Source of the DNA: Robiginitalea sediminis
GTDB taxonomy: Bacteria > Bacteroidota > Bacteroidia > Flavobacteriales > Flavobacteriaceae
Assembly (NCBI RefSeq): GCF_002198115.1
Contig: NZ_NGNR01000001.1
Span: 1,167,332-1,231,331, forward strand
Direction of reading: 5' to 3'
Length of the DNA: 64,000 nucleotides
Within the stretch, counting starts at the first letter, position 1, and every line of letters starts with the position of its first letter. Below, piece after piece: positions 27,589-35,078 of the stretch. Both the position numbers and the translations under genes were made by a program. The notes under the pieces were generated by a model. That model did no database searches and was not told the origin of the DNA. It worked only from the letters and a program-made list of their open reading frames with translations.

Positions 27589-28271
27589 TTCAGGGCCTCC
27601 AGGGAATTATAGTAATTGACCACTGCCACGGCATCCGAGAGCTTCCTCAGGTTGAGATCGTTATCCTCGATAAAGGCGGCCAGCTCGCTGCGGTGGGCTT
27701 CCAGGTTTCTGAGCAGGTCCCGCTTGTTGAGGGTTACCTCCACCATGGCTGCCCCATCGATACTGAGGTAATAGGTAGAGGCATCGAAATATTCCGGCTC
27801 CCGGGCATCTTCATACCCGTGATCCGGCATTTTGGGTTTTCGGAAATGCTTCAGGGGGCGCTGGAACAGGACCACTTTCTGGTCCTTGGCGTTGAGCGGG
27901 TTGAAGTAGGCCCGGAAAATTTCCCCCCGCACTTTATACGGATGGACCTCGTAGACCAGGTCTCCCAGGGTTACGGTGATATTTTCCCGTTTCAGCAGGG
28001 CTCGGGCAGTGCCTTCCGACAGGTATTCCATGTCTCCGGTAAAGGCGTTAAAGCGCATGAGTTTTTCCTCTACCAGGGTGCCCTGTGGGTTCTCAATTGT
28101 TATGGTTCCTTTTTTGTAGAGTTCATCTACATAAGGGCTCCCGTTGATGGGGAGCTCGTATTCCACAATGTGCAGCATCCCATGGTGCCGCATTTCTTTG
28201 TTTCCGTTGTACTGTCCAAAAGCGGCCCAGGAGCTGAAAAGCAGCACGGGGGCCCATATCCATGTCTTCAT
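27585..28271 (-). CDS. Secreted protein of unknown function
   Basis: I do not recognise a named family. The 228-aa product has a signal peptide (about 1-19, MKTWIWAPVLLFSSWAAFG). A largely beta-type mature part follows, in which a repeated theme of KKGTITIENPQGTLVEEKLMRF and ENITVTLGDLVYEV suggests a sandwich domain. A basic middle segment HFRKPKMPDHG precedes a more helical C-terminus (about 175-225). There is no lipobox and no visible type IX sorting domain. It is convergent with tsaB and followed upstream by mscS on the same strand (50 nt apart). Location in the periplasm or outside is inferred from the signal peptide only. Confidence 0.75.
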   Translation of the reverse strand: MKTWIWAPVLLFSSWAAFGQYNGNKEMRHHGMLHIVEYELPINGSPYVDELYKKGTITIENPQGTLVEEKLMRFNAFTGDMEYLSEGTARALLKRENITVTLGDLVYEVHPYKVRGEIFRAYFNPLNAKDQKVVLFQRPLKHFRKPKMPDHGYEDAREPEYFDASTYYLSIDGAAMVEVTLNKRDLLRNLEAHRSELAAFIEDNDLNLRKLSDAVAVVNYYNSLEALN

Positions 28272-28321
28272 ATCATCTGCATTTAACAGTATAAGGTACT
28301 AAATTTCAATGAAATATACAA

Positions 28322-29152
28322 CTATTTTGCGCTGGAAGCCATATGCACCTGCCGCTGGGGAAAGGGGATTTCAATGCCTTCGGCGTCGAAACGCAGCTTC
28401 AGGGTCTCCAGGACGTGGAAATGCGCTGCCCAGAAATCCTCGTTCTTGGCCCAGAACCTCAGGGAAAGCTCCACGGCGCTGTCTGCCAGGCGGCCCACAT
28501 AGACTTCCGGTACGGGTTCCTCAAGAATGCGCCCGTCTTCGCGGCATATTTCCAGCAGGATTTCTTTTGCCTTCCGGATGTCCGACCCATAGCCGATGCC
28601 GACATCTATTTTATCGCGACGGGTACCCTCTGCGTTGAAATTGATGATGTTCTCATTGGAGAGTTTCCCATTGGGCAGGATAGCCACCTGGTTGCCGAAG
28701 GTGTTGAGCTTGGTGGTGAAGATGGATATTTCCTTCACAGTCCCGTCCACCCCCTGGGCGGAGATAAAGTCCCCGACCCGGAAGGGTTTGAAAACCAGGA
28801 TGAGTACCCCCCCGGCGAAGTTCGCCAGGGACCCTTGCAAGGCAAGGCCTACAGCCAGGCCGGCTGCCCCTACCATCGCCACCAGGGATGAGGACTTCAC
28901 CCCGAGTTGGGTAATTACCAGCACAAAGAGCAGCAGCTTCAGGCCAATTTTAATGAAGCTTTGCAAAAAGGTTTCCAGTGCCTCATCGTAATCCTTCCGG
29001 TCGAAAAACCGGCGTACCCATCCATTGATGATCCGGATAACCCAAAGGCCGAGCACCAGGATAATGGCTGCGGTAACTAGGTTGGGTAAAAATTCCCAGA
29101 ACCAGCTGATGAATTCGTCCAGGTAGGAGCGGTAGTTTTCGAGAGTTTCCAT
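28322..29152 (-). CDS. MscS-family small-conductance mechanosensitive channel
   Basis: An inner-membrane channel that opens on membrane tension and releases solutes after osmotic downshock. The 276 aa show three membrane helices (about 20-40, 66-86, 90-116); the last is the Gly/Ala-rich pore helix (VGAAGLAVGLALQGSLANFAGG). A beta-domain (FKPFRVGDFISAQGVDGTVKEI, then LPNGKLSNENIINF) and the C-terminal alpha/beta cage domain follow. This is almost the length of E. coli MscS. I place the start at 29152 (METLENYRSYL) because a TAnnTTTG box on the minus strand lies at 29192-29199, inside the longer reading frame. Confidence 0.94.
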   Translation of the reverse strand: METLENYRSYLDEFISWFWEFLPNLVTAAIILVLGLWVIRIINGWVRRFFDRKDYDEALETFLQSFIKIGLKLLLFVLVITQLGVKSSSLVAMVGAAGLAVGLALQGSLANFAGGVLILVFKPFRVGDFISAQGVDGTVKEISIFTTKLNTFGNQVAILPNGKLSNENIINFNAEGTRRDKIDVGIGYGSDIRKAKEILLEICREDGRILEEPVPEVYVGRLADSAVELSLRFWAKNEDFWAAHFHVLETLKLRFDAEGIEIPFPQRQVHMASSAK

Positions 29153-29191
29153 ATAGGTGTACAGTTCGGTTTTTAAGTTTTTTTTGCAGTG

Positions 29192-29199
29192 CAAAGGTA
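29192..29199 (-). promoter_or_regulatory. -7 box TACCTTTG for mscS (minus strand)
   Basis: Read on the minus strand the sequence is TACCTTTG, 39 nt before the chosen mscS start codon. It falls between the DUF255 gene and mscS, so mscS can be expressed separately from that upstream gene. No -33 element is obvious. Confidence 0.5.
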
Positions 29200-29233
29200 C
29201 GCACTGAAGGGACTTCTTCTGTTTAAGGAAGTG

Positions 29234-31264
29234 TTAAGCCAGAGCGTCCAGGGCTTCGGAAACCGTGGCTACAGGCTGTTTGCAGCTCCCTTCCTCACAG
29301 ACATAAATCCGGGTTTGCCCGGGGTCGAAGCGGCCCTGGAAAAGGGGAGCCTCGGAAGGGCCTTCCGCCCCTGCGAGCAAAACCTGGGGCAGGTACCGGT
29401 TCCCGATTTCGGCCAGCAACCCCCGGGCCTGCGTCCCGCAAATGGCGATTTCCCGCAGAGGCCGGGCGCGCAGCAGCCCCAGGCGCATCCAGTTGGCGTA
29501 CTGCCCGCTGTAGCGTTCCATAGACGGTACCACGGAGCCGAGCATGGCCTCGGCACGCCGGATCCAGGCGGTCTCCCCATAGAAAACCCCCAATTGTACC
29601 AGGGCGTGAGCCACTGTGGAATTGGAGGCAGGGATTACATTGTCTGCCGTTTCCACGCTCCTTCTTATGAGTTCCGGGTCCTGGTCCGAATTGAAGTAAA
29701 ACTGGGCTTGGCCCGATTCGGAAAAATGGTCCATGACATAGGAGAGCAGCGTCTTTGCCCGTTCCATCCAACATATATCCAGGGTTACGGTATACAGGTG
29801 CAGGAACCCTTCCATTACGGCGGCGTAATCCTCCAGGAACCCATTCCCCTTGGGGGAGCCGGAAGCGCACCCATGGGGAAGGCGCCCCTCTGGCTCCATG
29901 AGCCCGTAGAGGAATTCCCCGAGAGACACTGCCGCTTCCAGGGCATCCGGGAAACCGCAGTAGCGGTAAGCATCGGCCAGGCCTGTCAGCAAAAGCCCGT
30001 TCCAGGATACCAGGACCTTGTTGTCCAGCCTGGGGCGCGGCCGTTTGCTCCGATGGGATGCCAGGGCCTTCAGGGCGGTCTCGAGGCGTTGTTCGAAAGC
30101 CTCGGTCTCCATGCCCAGGGCCTGGGCTGCCTCCGGGTTGGTATCGGTGCGGATCAGCACATAATAGCCGTCTTCCCAGTGCCCGAATGCATCGATGTGG
30201 AACACCTGGCTGAACCAGTCGAAGTCTTCCCCCAGGATTTCCCGAAGCTCGGCTTCGCGCCACCTGTAGTAGGCCCCTTCGGTCAGGTTGCCCTCAGGGT
30301 CCAGGCTGTCGGCATCCAGGGAAGCATAGTACCCACCCTGGGGGCAGGTGAGCTCGGCATAGATGAAATCGATGGTCCCCCGGACCACCTGGCGGTACTG
30401 CGCATCGCCGAAGCGGGCGTATCCCTGGGCGTACAGGCCCAGCAGTTGGGCATTGTCGTAAAGCATTTTTTCAAAATGGGGGACATGCCAGCGCGCATCT
30501 ACGGAGTACCGTGCAAACCCGCCTCCAACAGGGTCGTACAACCCACCATGGGCCATCCGGGTAAGGGTGTTCCTCACGTGCTGAGATACGCCCTGGTCTT
30601 CCTGCTCCTGCCCCCAATGCATCAGAAAGCGCAGGGTTACGGGCATCATGAATTTAGGGGCACCCTGGCTGCCCCCATATTCCGGGTCAAACCTGCGGCT
30701 CCATTGCCCCACCCAAGTCTCCATGGCCTGGAGGGTAGGAAGGCCTGTTCCGGTTTCCGGTTCCGGGAGGTTGATTTTCCGTACGGCATCGGTGAGGTTC
30801 TCCGCATAGTCTGCCACCTTCTGCCCTTCGTTGCGGAAGAGGCGGTCCAATTGCACCAGGGCACTGATCCATTTTTCCCTTGGCACGTAGGTGGCTCCCC
30901 AAAACGGCCGTCCATCCGGGAGGGCTACCACGTTTAATGGCCACCCACCCGAACCGGTCATCACCTGGAGGGCATCCATATAGATCTGGTCCACATCCGG
31001 CCGCTCCTCCCGGTCCACCTTAACGGGGATAAACCGGGTATTCATGACTTCTGCCACCTCCGGGTCTTCGAAACACTCCCTTTCCATGACATGGCACCAG
31101 TGGCAGGCGGCATACCCAATGCTGATCAGCAGCGGTTTGTTTTCGCGGACAGCCCGCTGCAACGCCGCTTCGCCCCAGGGCATCCAGGCCACGGGGTTGT
31201 AGGCGTGCTGCAACAGGTATGGGCTGGTCTCCGAGATGAGGGCATTCGGGGTTTTTCCTTCCAT
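29234..31264 (-). CDS. DUF255 thioredoxin-domain protein (YyaL/SPATA20 family)
   Basis: A large cytoplasmic protein with an N-terminal DsbH-like thioredoxin domain (about 1-165) and a C-terminal (alpha/alpha)6-barrel part like N-acylglucosamine 2-epimerases (about 190-676). The thioredoxin site is ACHWCHVM with Cys54 and Cys57. The family signatures [23 protein letters not shown] and GSGGWPLNV are intact, as is [12 protein letters not shown] in the barrel. The length of 676 aa is the usual size. The biochemical function of the family is not established. It lies 69 nt downstream of dodecin on the same strand, beyond a terminator. Confidence 0.93.
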   Translation of the reverse strand: MEGKTPNALISETSPYLLQHAYNPVAWMPWGEAALQRAVRENKPLLISIGYAACHWCHVMERECFEDPEVAEVMNTRFIPVKVDREERPDVDQIYMDALQVMTGSGGWPLNVVALPDGRPFWGATYVPREKWISALVQLDRLFRNEGQKVADYAENLTDAVRKINLPEPETGTGLPTLQAMETWVGQWSRRFDPEYGGSQGAPKFMMPVTLRFLMHWGQEQEDQGVSQHVRNTLTRMAHGGLYDPVGGGFARYSVDARWHVPHFEKMLYDNAQLLGLYAQGYARFGDAQYRQVVRGTIDFIYAELTCPQGGYYASLDADSLDPEGNLTEGAYYRWREAELREILGEDFDWFSQVFHIDAFGHWEDGYYVLIRTDTNPEAAQALGMETEAFEQRLETALKALASHRSKRPRPRLDNKVLVSWNGLLLTGLADAYRYCGFPDALEAAVSLGEFLYGLMEPEGRLPHGCASGSPKGNGFLEDYAAVMEGFLHLYTVTLDICWMERAKTLLSYVMDHFSESGQAQFYFNSDQDPELIRRSVETADNVIPASNSTVAHALVQLGVFYGETAWIRRAEAMLGSVVPSMERYSGQYANWMRLGLLRARPLREIAICGTQARGLLAEIGNRYLPQVLLAGAEGPSEAPLFQGRFDPGQTRIYVCEEGSCKQPVATVSEALDALA

Positions 31265-31280
31265 TTCTTCAGGGTTGAAT

Positions 31281-31307
31281 TTAAAAAAAGGCGCCCGTTG
31301 GGGCGCC
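31281..31307 (-). terminator. Intrinsic terminator after dodecin (minus strand)
   Basis: Stem GGCGCCC (31290-31296) with GGGCGCC (31301-31307) around a GTTG loop. On the minus strand it is followed by a run of T (the A run at 31283-31289). It lies between the dodecin stop and the DUF255 start. Confidence 0.75.
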
Positions 31308-31333
31308 TCGTTCCGGTTGCATCGCGCAGGGCG

Positions 31334-31534
31334 CTACTTCACTTCGAAGGTGATTTTGACATTCACGCGATACTGGTCTATTTTGCCGTCCTTTACCGTG
31401 GCGCTCTGCTCGTTGATATACACCGAACGGATATGTTCCACAGATCTGGAGGCCTGGGCCAGCGCCTTTTGGGCGGCATCCTCCCAGCTCTTATCCGAGT
31501 TTGCCAATACTTCGATTACTTTTAAAACTGCCAT
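31334..31534 (-). CDS. Dodecin family flavin-binding protein
   Basis: A small protein forming dodecameric hollow spheres that store or buffer flavins; cytoplasmic. The 66 aa match the family in length and pattern: VLKVIEVLANSDKSWEDAAQKALAQAS for the first strand and helix, then HIRSVYINEQSATVKDGKIDQYRVNVKITFEV for the two long strands. It is monocistronic, followed by its own terminator. Upstream on the minus strand TTACTTTG (+31571 to 31578 region) is a degenerate -7 box. Confidence 0.92.
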   Translation of the reverse strand: MAVLKVIEVLANSDKSWEDAAQKALAQASRSVEHIRSVYINEQSATVKDGKIDQYRVNVKITFEVK

Positions 31535-31606
31535 AATTTCTAAAGGGTTAATGGTTCCTCCTCAAAGTAAGAAATCCGGCAGCAAAACACAAGGGTTTCC
31601 CGCCTT

Positions 31607-32509
31607 TTATCCATTGATGGCCACCACTTCGGACACCTTGTCTCCCAGCATGTTCTGCAGCATGGTCTGGATCCCGTTTTTCAGGGTAAAGGTGGAGGAA
31701 GGGCATCCGGAACAGGCGCCCTGAAGGATGACATTTACCGTTTTGCTCTCCGGTTCGTAGGACTGGAAAACGATGTTCCCCCCGTCACTGGCCACGGCCG
31801 GTTTGACGTATTCTTCCAGGATGCCCACAATTTCCCGGGAGGTCTCGTCCAGATCGGAATCTGCGGCGGTTCCCTGAGGGGTAGCGAACTGCCGGGCCTG
31901 GACCGCACCTTCGCTGATCACGGTGCCCCCGTCTGCCAGGTACTCCCGGATAAATTCGCGCAGGGGCATGCTCACTTCGTTCCAGTCTGCCACCTCGTAT
32001 TTGGTAACCGAGATATAGTTCAGGTCCATAAAGACCTCTTTGACAAAGGGGTATTCGAAGAGTTTGCGCGCCAGGGGCGAATCCTTTGCCTGGTCGATAT
32101 CCTTGAATTCGAAGACGGTATCGACCAGTTTTTTATTGGCCACGAATTTCATGACCGCGGGGTTGGGGGTTACCTCGGCGTAAACCGTTACGGGGAGGCG
32201 TGTGGGTTTTTCCGATTCCAGCACGATGGGCTCCCCTGCGTTGAGGTATTCCACCAGTTGCTGGGCCACGGCATCCTTGACGTCTTCCCATTGCACAATA
32301 TCAAAGCGTTCCATGGCGATAAAATTGCCGGAGATATATACGGTTTTGATGAAGGGAAGGTGGAAGAGCTGCTGGGCCAGGGGGGAATTCTTGGCCTCAT
32401 CTATGTTGCCGTATTCGTAGTTGCCGTGCTGTACCAGGGCCTGGTTGGCCTCGAATTTCAGGATAGCCGGGTTATTGGTTTTCTGAACGGTGATGACGTA
32501 ATCGCTCAT
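31607..32509 (-). CDS. Nfu-type iron-sulfur scaffold with two N-terminal Nfu_N domains
   Basis: An iron-sulfur cluster carrier. The 300 aa comprise two consecutive Nfu_N (Scaffold_Nfu) domains (about 4-85 and 105-190) and a C-terminal NifU-like domain (about 220-300) with the cluster-binding pair CSGC (Cys266, Cys269). The two N-terminal domains are clearly repeats: NPAILKFEAN/NPAVMKFVAN, DEAKNSPLAQQLF/DQAKDSPLARKLF, and FDIVQWEDV/YEVADWNEV. I start at 32509 (MSDYVITVQK), 17 nt after a minus-strand TATTTTTG box, rather than at the ATG at 32560 upstream of that box. Confidence 0.93.
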   Translation of the reverse strand: MSDYVITVQKTNNPAILKFEANQALVQHGNYEYGNIDEAKNSPLAQQLFHLPFIKTVYISGNFIAMERFDIVQWEDVKDAVAQQLVEYLNAGEPIVLESEKPTRLPVTVYAEVTPNPAVMKFVANKKLVDTVFEFKDIDQAKDSPLARKLFEYPFVKEVFMDLNYISVTKYEVADWNEVSMPLREFIREYLADGGTVISEGAVQARQFATPQGTAADSDLDETSREIVGILEEYVKPAVASDGGNIVFQSYEPESKTVNVILQGACSGCPSSTFTLKNGIQTMLQNMLGDKVSEVVAING

Positions 32510-32526
32510 AGCTGCTGTTTTGCGTC

Positions 32527-32534
32527 CAAAAATA
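32527..32534 (-). promoter_or_regulatory. -7 box TATTTTTG for the Nfu gene (minus strand)
   Basis: Minus-strand TATTTTTG, 17 nt upstream of the ATG at 32509. Its position inside the longer open frame settles the start of the Nfu gene. The divergent PorP/SprF gene begins at 32633, and I see no equally good box for it in 32535-32632. Confidence 0.55.
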
Positions 32535-32632
32535 CGGCTTTTACAGGGTTTGCAGGGCATAATAATGTGCAGATTCTTCCGTTATACACTATATTTAAAG
32601 CCCTAACGCCTTTGCGTGCCCAGACCTACTGC

Positions 32633-33658
32633 ATGAAGCGCTTCCTCTCCGCCTTACCTGTCCTGCTTTGCCTTTTCCCGTTCCTGGTGAGGGCCCAGGA
32701 AGGAATCCCTGTGTATTTCGACTACCTGGCCGATAATTACTACCTGGTCTATCCGTCCATGGCGGGGATTGGAGAAGGGGGGAAAATCCGCCTTACGGCC
32801 CGCAAACAGTGGTTTAGCGTGGAGGAAGCCCCCAATATGCAGACCATTAACGCGCATTACCGCATTCCCGGGACGCGCAGCGGGATAGGGGCAATTCTCT
32901 TTAACGATGCCAACGGCTACCATGCCCAAACCGGCGTTAAGTTTACATATGCCCACCACCTGCCCTTCGGGGAGGACATCCGTATCCTGAACCAACTCAG
33001 TTTCGGGATCAGCCCGACCATCCTGCAGAGCAGCCTGGACGAAACCGAATTCCGTTCGGTGGTGCCCGACCCTATAGTGACCGGCTCCAAAATCAGTGCC
33101 ACGTATTTTAATGTGGATCTGGGCATGTCCTATTCCTATATGGAATTCTATGCCCATGCTGCCATCCTCAACCTCTTGGAAAGCAAAAGGGAGCTTTACC
33201 GCATTGGCCGGGCAGACCCGGATAACGTCCCGGTGATAGACAACCTAAGGCGGTACCTGTTTTCCGTGGGGTATGTATTTGGGCAGAGTAGCCTTCGCGT
33301 AGAACCCTCAGTGTTGTTCCAGCTCACCGATTTTACCCAGGAGAAAACCATCGATATCAACGCCAAGGTCTATAAGGATGTGGGCTTCGGAACCATTTGG
33401 GGCGGACTGTCCTACCGGCGCAGTTTCGATGGGGCACAATTTATCACCGCCGGGGAATTCGGCGAGCAGCGCCTGCAGCTGTTTACCCCTATTGTGGGTG
33501 TAAACGTAGACCGCTTCATGTTCTCCTATAACTACTCCTATCAAAGTGGTGATATCCGCCTGGACAATGGCGGTTTCCACCAGATTACCCTGGGGTACGA
33601 CTTTGGCCCGAAGCGGGAGAACCGCTTCGATTGCTATTGCCCGGCAGCCAACTACTAG
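32633..33658 (+). CDS. PorP/SprF family outer-membrane protein (stand-alone)
   Basis: A 341-aa member of the PorP/SprF family of type IX secretion-associated outer-membrane proteins. It has a signal peptide (MKRFLSALPVLLCLFPFLVRAQ) and then the family opening GIPVYFDYLADNYYLVYPSMAGIGEGGKIRLTARKQWF (written here only as its pattern: Asn/Tyr-Pro-Ser-x-Ala-Gly followed by R-x-QW), with alternating strands to the end. A GYDFGPKRENRFDCYCP tail closes it. The open frame begins at 32258 but the first 125 codons run against the Nfu gene. The ATG at 32633 starts a proper signal peptide. No type B substrate gene is adjacent. Confidence 0.85.
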   Translation: MKRFLSALPVLLCLFPFLVRAQEGIPVYFDYLADNYYLVYPSMAGIGEGGKIRLTARKQWFSVEEAPNMQTINAHYRIPGTRSGIGAILFNDANGYHAQTGVKFTYAHHLPFGEDIRILNQLSFGISPTILQSSLDETEFRSVVPDPIVTGSKISATYFNVDLGMSYSYMEFYAHAAILNLLESKRELYRIGRADPDNVPVIDNLRRYLFSVGYVFGQSSLRVEPSVLFQLTDFTQEKTIDINAKVYKDVGFGTIWGGLSYRRSFDGAQFITAGEFGEQRLQLFTPIVGVNVDRFMFSYNYSYQSGDIRLDNGGFHQITLGYDFGPKRENRFDCYCPAANY

Positions 33659-33734
33659 GGGGCAAAATGAAAAGCCCGGCCCCTGATCGGCAGGAAACCG
33701 GACTTCTCTCCAACGTCACCATCCTCCTTCGCGT

Positions 33735-34868
33735 TTAGCGGATCCAGTGGTACCCACGGGAACCCGCCTGTTTTTTTACGGCCTCAAGCAGGGCCTGTTG
33801 CAGGGTTTCCCCCGTCTCATTACGGTTTTCTGCCAGGAAGGCCTCCCGTTGCAGGTTCGCTTCCACGATCTCCTGCTGAATGGCATTCCGCCGGCTTTGC
33901 AGGGCTTCCAGGTGCGATTTCAGTGCCCGGGCATCCATATCCCGGAGTTCGGCAGGAAGGGCGTCCGCTTCGAGGGATTCCAGGTCTACCTTCTTATCCT
34001 TGTAGGCATCCACCAGGTCCCAGTTGCTGTTGGAATAGAATGCGGAGCTCTTGGAAACCGCCCGGGCCACCATAACCCCTTCTTCCATCTCCATGGCATT
34101 CATATCCTGCACGGCCTGTGCGCGCTTCTTTTCGGCCCCCCTACTGCCATAACCGATATAGGTTTTGTTCAGCTCCCGGTTGAGCCGGATAATGATATCG
34201 TCGTAAGGGGTGTCTATGTGTACAATGGCCTTGTTGTGGTCTATGGCAGTGTACTCCCCCTTGCCAAGACGTGCTCCGTCTGCCCACAGAGTACGGACCC
34301 CCAGGTGGTAGTCCCCGCAGAAAATGGTATTGACCACTACATCCCGCTCGTGTGCCTGGGCCATAACGGTTTCATAGGCGGTGCGCCCCTGGTTGAAGGG
34401 CTCGTTCCCTGCGATAAACATCATCTTCAGGTCGCCCGGTCTGCGGCTCCAGCCCAGTTGGTTCATGGCCGTTTGGATGACCTGCCCGCAATACTCCTCC
34501 CCCCCGTTGGTTTTCAGGCCAAAGAGCTGGGCAGAGAGTTCGTCCAGGTCGGAGGTAAACGGCACCACCTGCCGGATATACCCCTCCCGTGCCTCAAGGC
34601 CGTCATTGCCGTACTCGTAAAGGGCGATTTCCAACAGGGGCGTTTTCGATTCGCGGCACCTGACATAGGTGAATTCATTGACCAAATCCCAGAGGGTGGC
34701 CTTGGCCTGGTTGATAAGCCCGTCCATGGAATTGCTGGTGTCCAGCAACAGGGCAATCTGGATTTTCGAAGTTTCGGGGGAGCGGGGCCCGGGTTGCCCG
34801 GCCGCGGACAGACTTGATGTTCCTGTTAGCCATATAAGAGGAAACAACAGGGAAAAAATACGTTTCAT
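33735..34868 (-). CDS. Secreted von Willebrand factor A domain protein
   Basis: A 377-aa exported protein with a signal peptide (about 1-23) and a VWA domain (about 35-230) carrying an intact MIDAS motif DTSNSMDG (Asp43, Ser45, Ser47). The later elements GLKTNGGEEYCGQVI and DLKMMFIAGNEPF follow. Beyond about 250 it is helical and highly charged, with predicted coiled coil (ALKSHLEALQSRRNAIQQEIVEANLQREAF). It probably binds a protein partner in the periplasm or at the surface through a divalent cation. I know of no assigned role for this subgroup. It is convergent with the PorP/SprF gene and divergent from the histidine kinase. Confidence 0.88.
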   Translation of the reverse strand: MKRIFSLLFPLIWLTGTSSLSAAGQPGPRSPETSKIQIALLLDTSNSMDGLINQAKATLWDLVNEFTYVRCRESKTPLLEIALYEYGNDGLEAREGYIRQVVPFTSDLDELSAQLFGLKTNGGEEYCGQVIQTAMNQLGWSRRPGDLKMMFIAGNEPFNQGRTAYETVMAQAHERDVVVNTIFCGDYHLGVRTLWADGARLGKGEYTAIDHNKAIVHIDTPYDDIIIRLNRELNKTYIGYGSRGAEKKRAQAVQDMNAMEMEEGVMVARAVSKSSAFYSNSNWDLVDAYKDKKVDLESLEADALPAELRDMDARALKSHLEALQSRRNAIQQEIVEANLQREAFLAENRNETGETLQQALLEAVKKQAGSRGYHWIR

Positions 34869-34886
34869 AGCGGTGTTTTTTCTGGA

Positions 34887-34914
34887 TTAGACCACCAACT
34901 TAGGGCGGTATTCC
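34887..34914 (-). promoter_or_regulatory. Possible ECF-sigma-like promoter of the VWA gene (GGAATAC-N15-GTCTAA)
   Basis: On the minus strand GGAATAC (34914 to 34908) and GTCTAA (34892 to 34887) are 15 nt apart, an RpoE-like arrangement. The nine bases GTCTAATCC also occur at the second ABC-operon promoter (21053-21061). The predicted start of transcription is about a dozen bases from the ATG at 34868. The -35 element differs from TGTAAC of the ABC promoters, so this is weaker evidence. The rest of the divergent region to 35078 shows only TAAGTTTA at 35052-35059, a degenerate -7 box for the kinase gene. Confidence 0.35.
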
Positions 34915-35078
34915 CCGGAAAAAAAAGGGCAATGAGGCAAGGGGTCCGGCGGGTGAGCCAACCGGTGCCCTGTATGAGCCACCCGGGCGATCCGGGCCAT
35001 AAACCCCATGTTTTCGGTGGTTTTCGGTTTTTTTCTATCCGCTAAATGGACTAAGTTTATCGGGAGTAAACCCATCCT

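Noticed and set aside
29189-30937. Plus-strand open frame of 582 codons opposite the DUF255 gene
   Set aside because: Antisense shadow of a protein with intact family motifs; no independent start signal.
33661-33720. Possible bidirectional terminator between the orphan PorP/SprF and VWA genes
   Set aside because: Only an imperfect CCGG/CCGG pairing over a long loop is present and no T tract follows.
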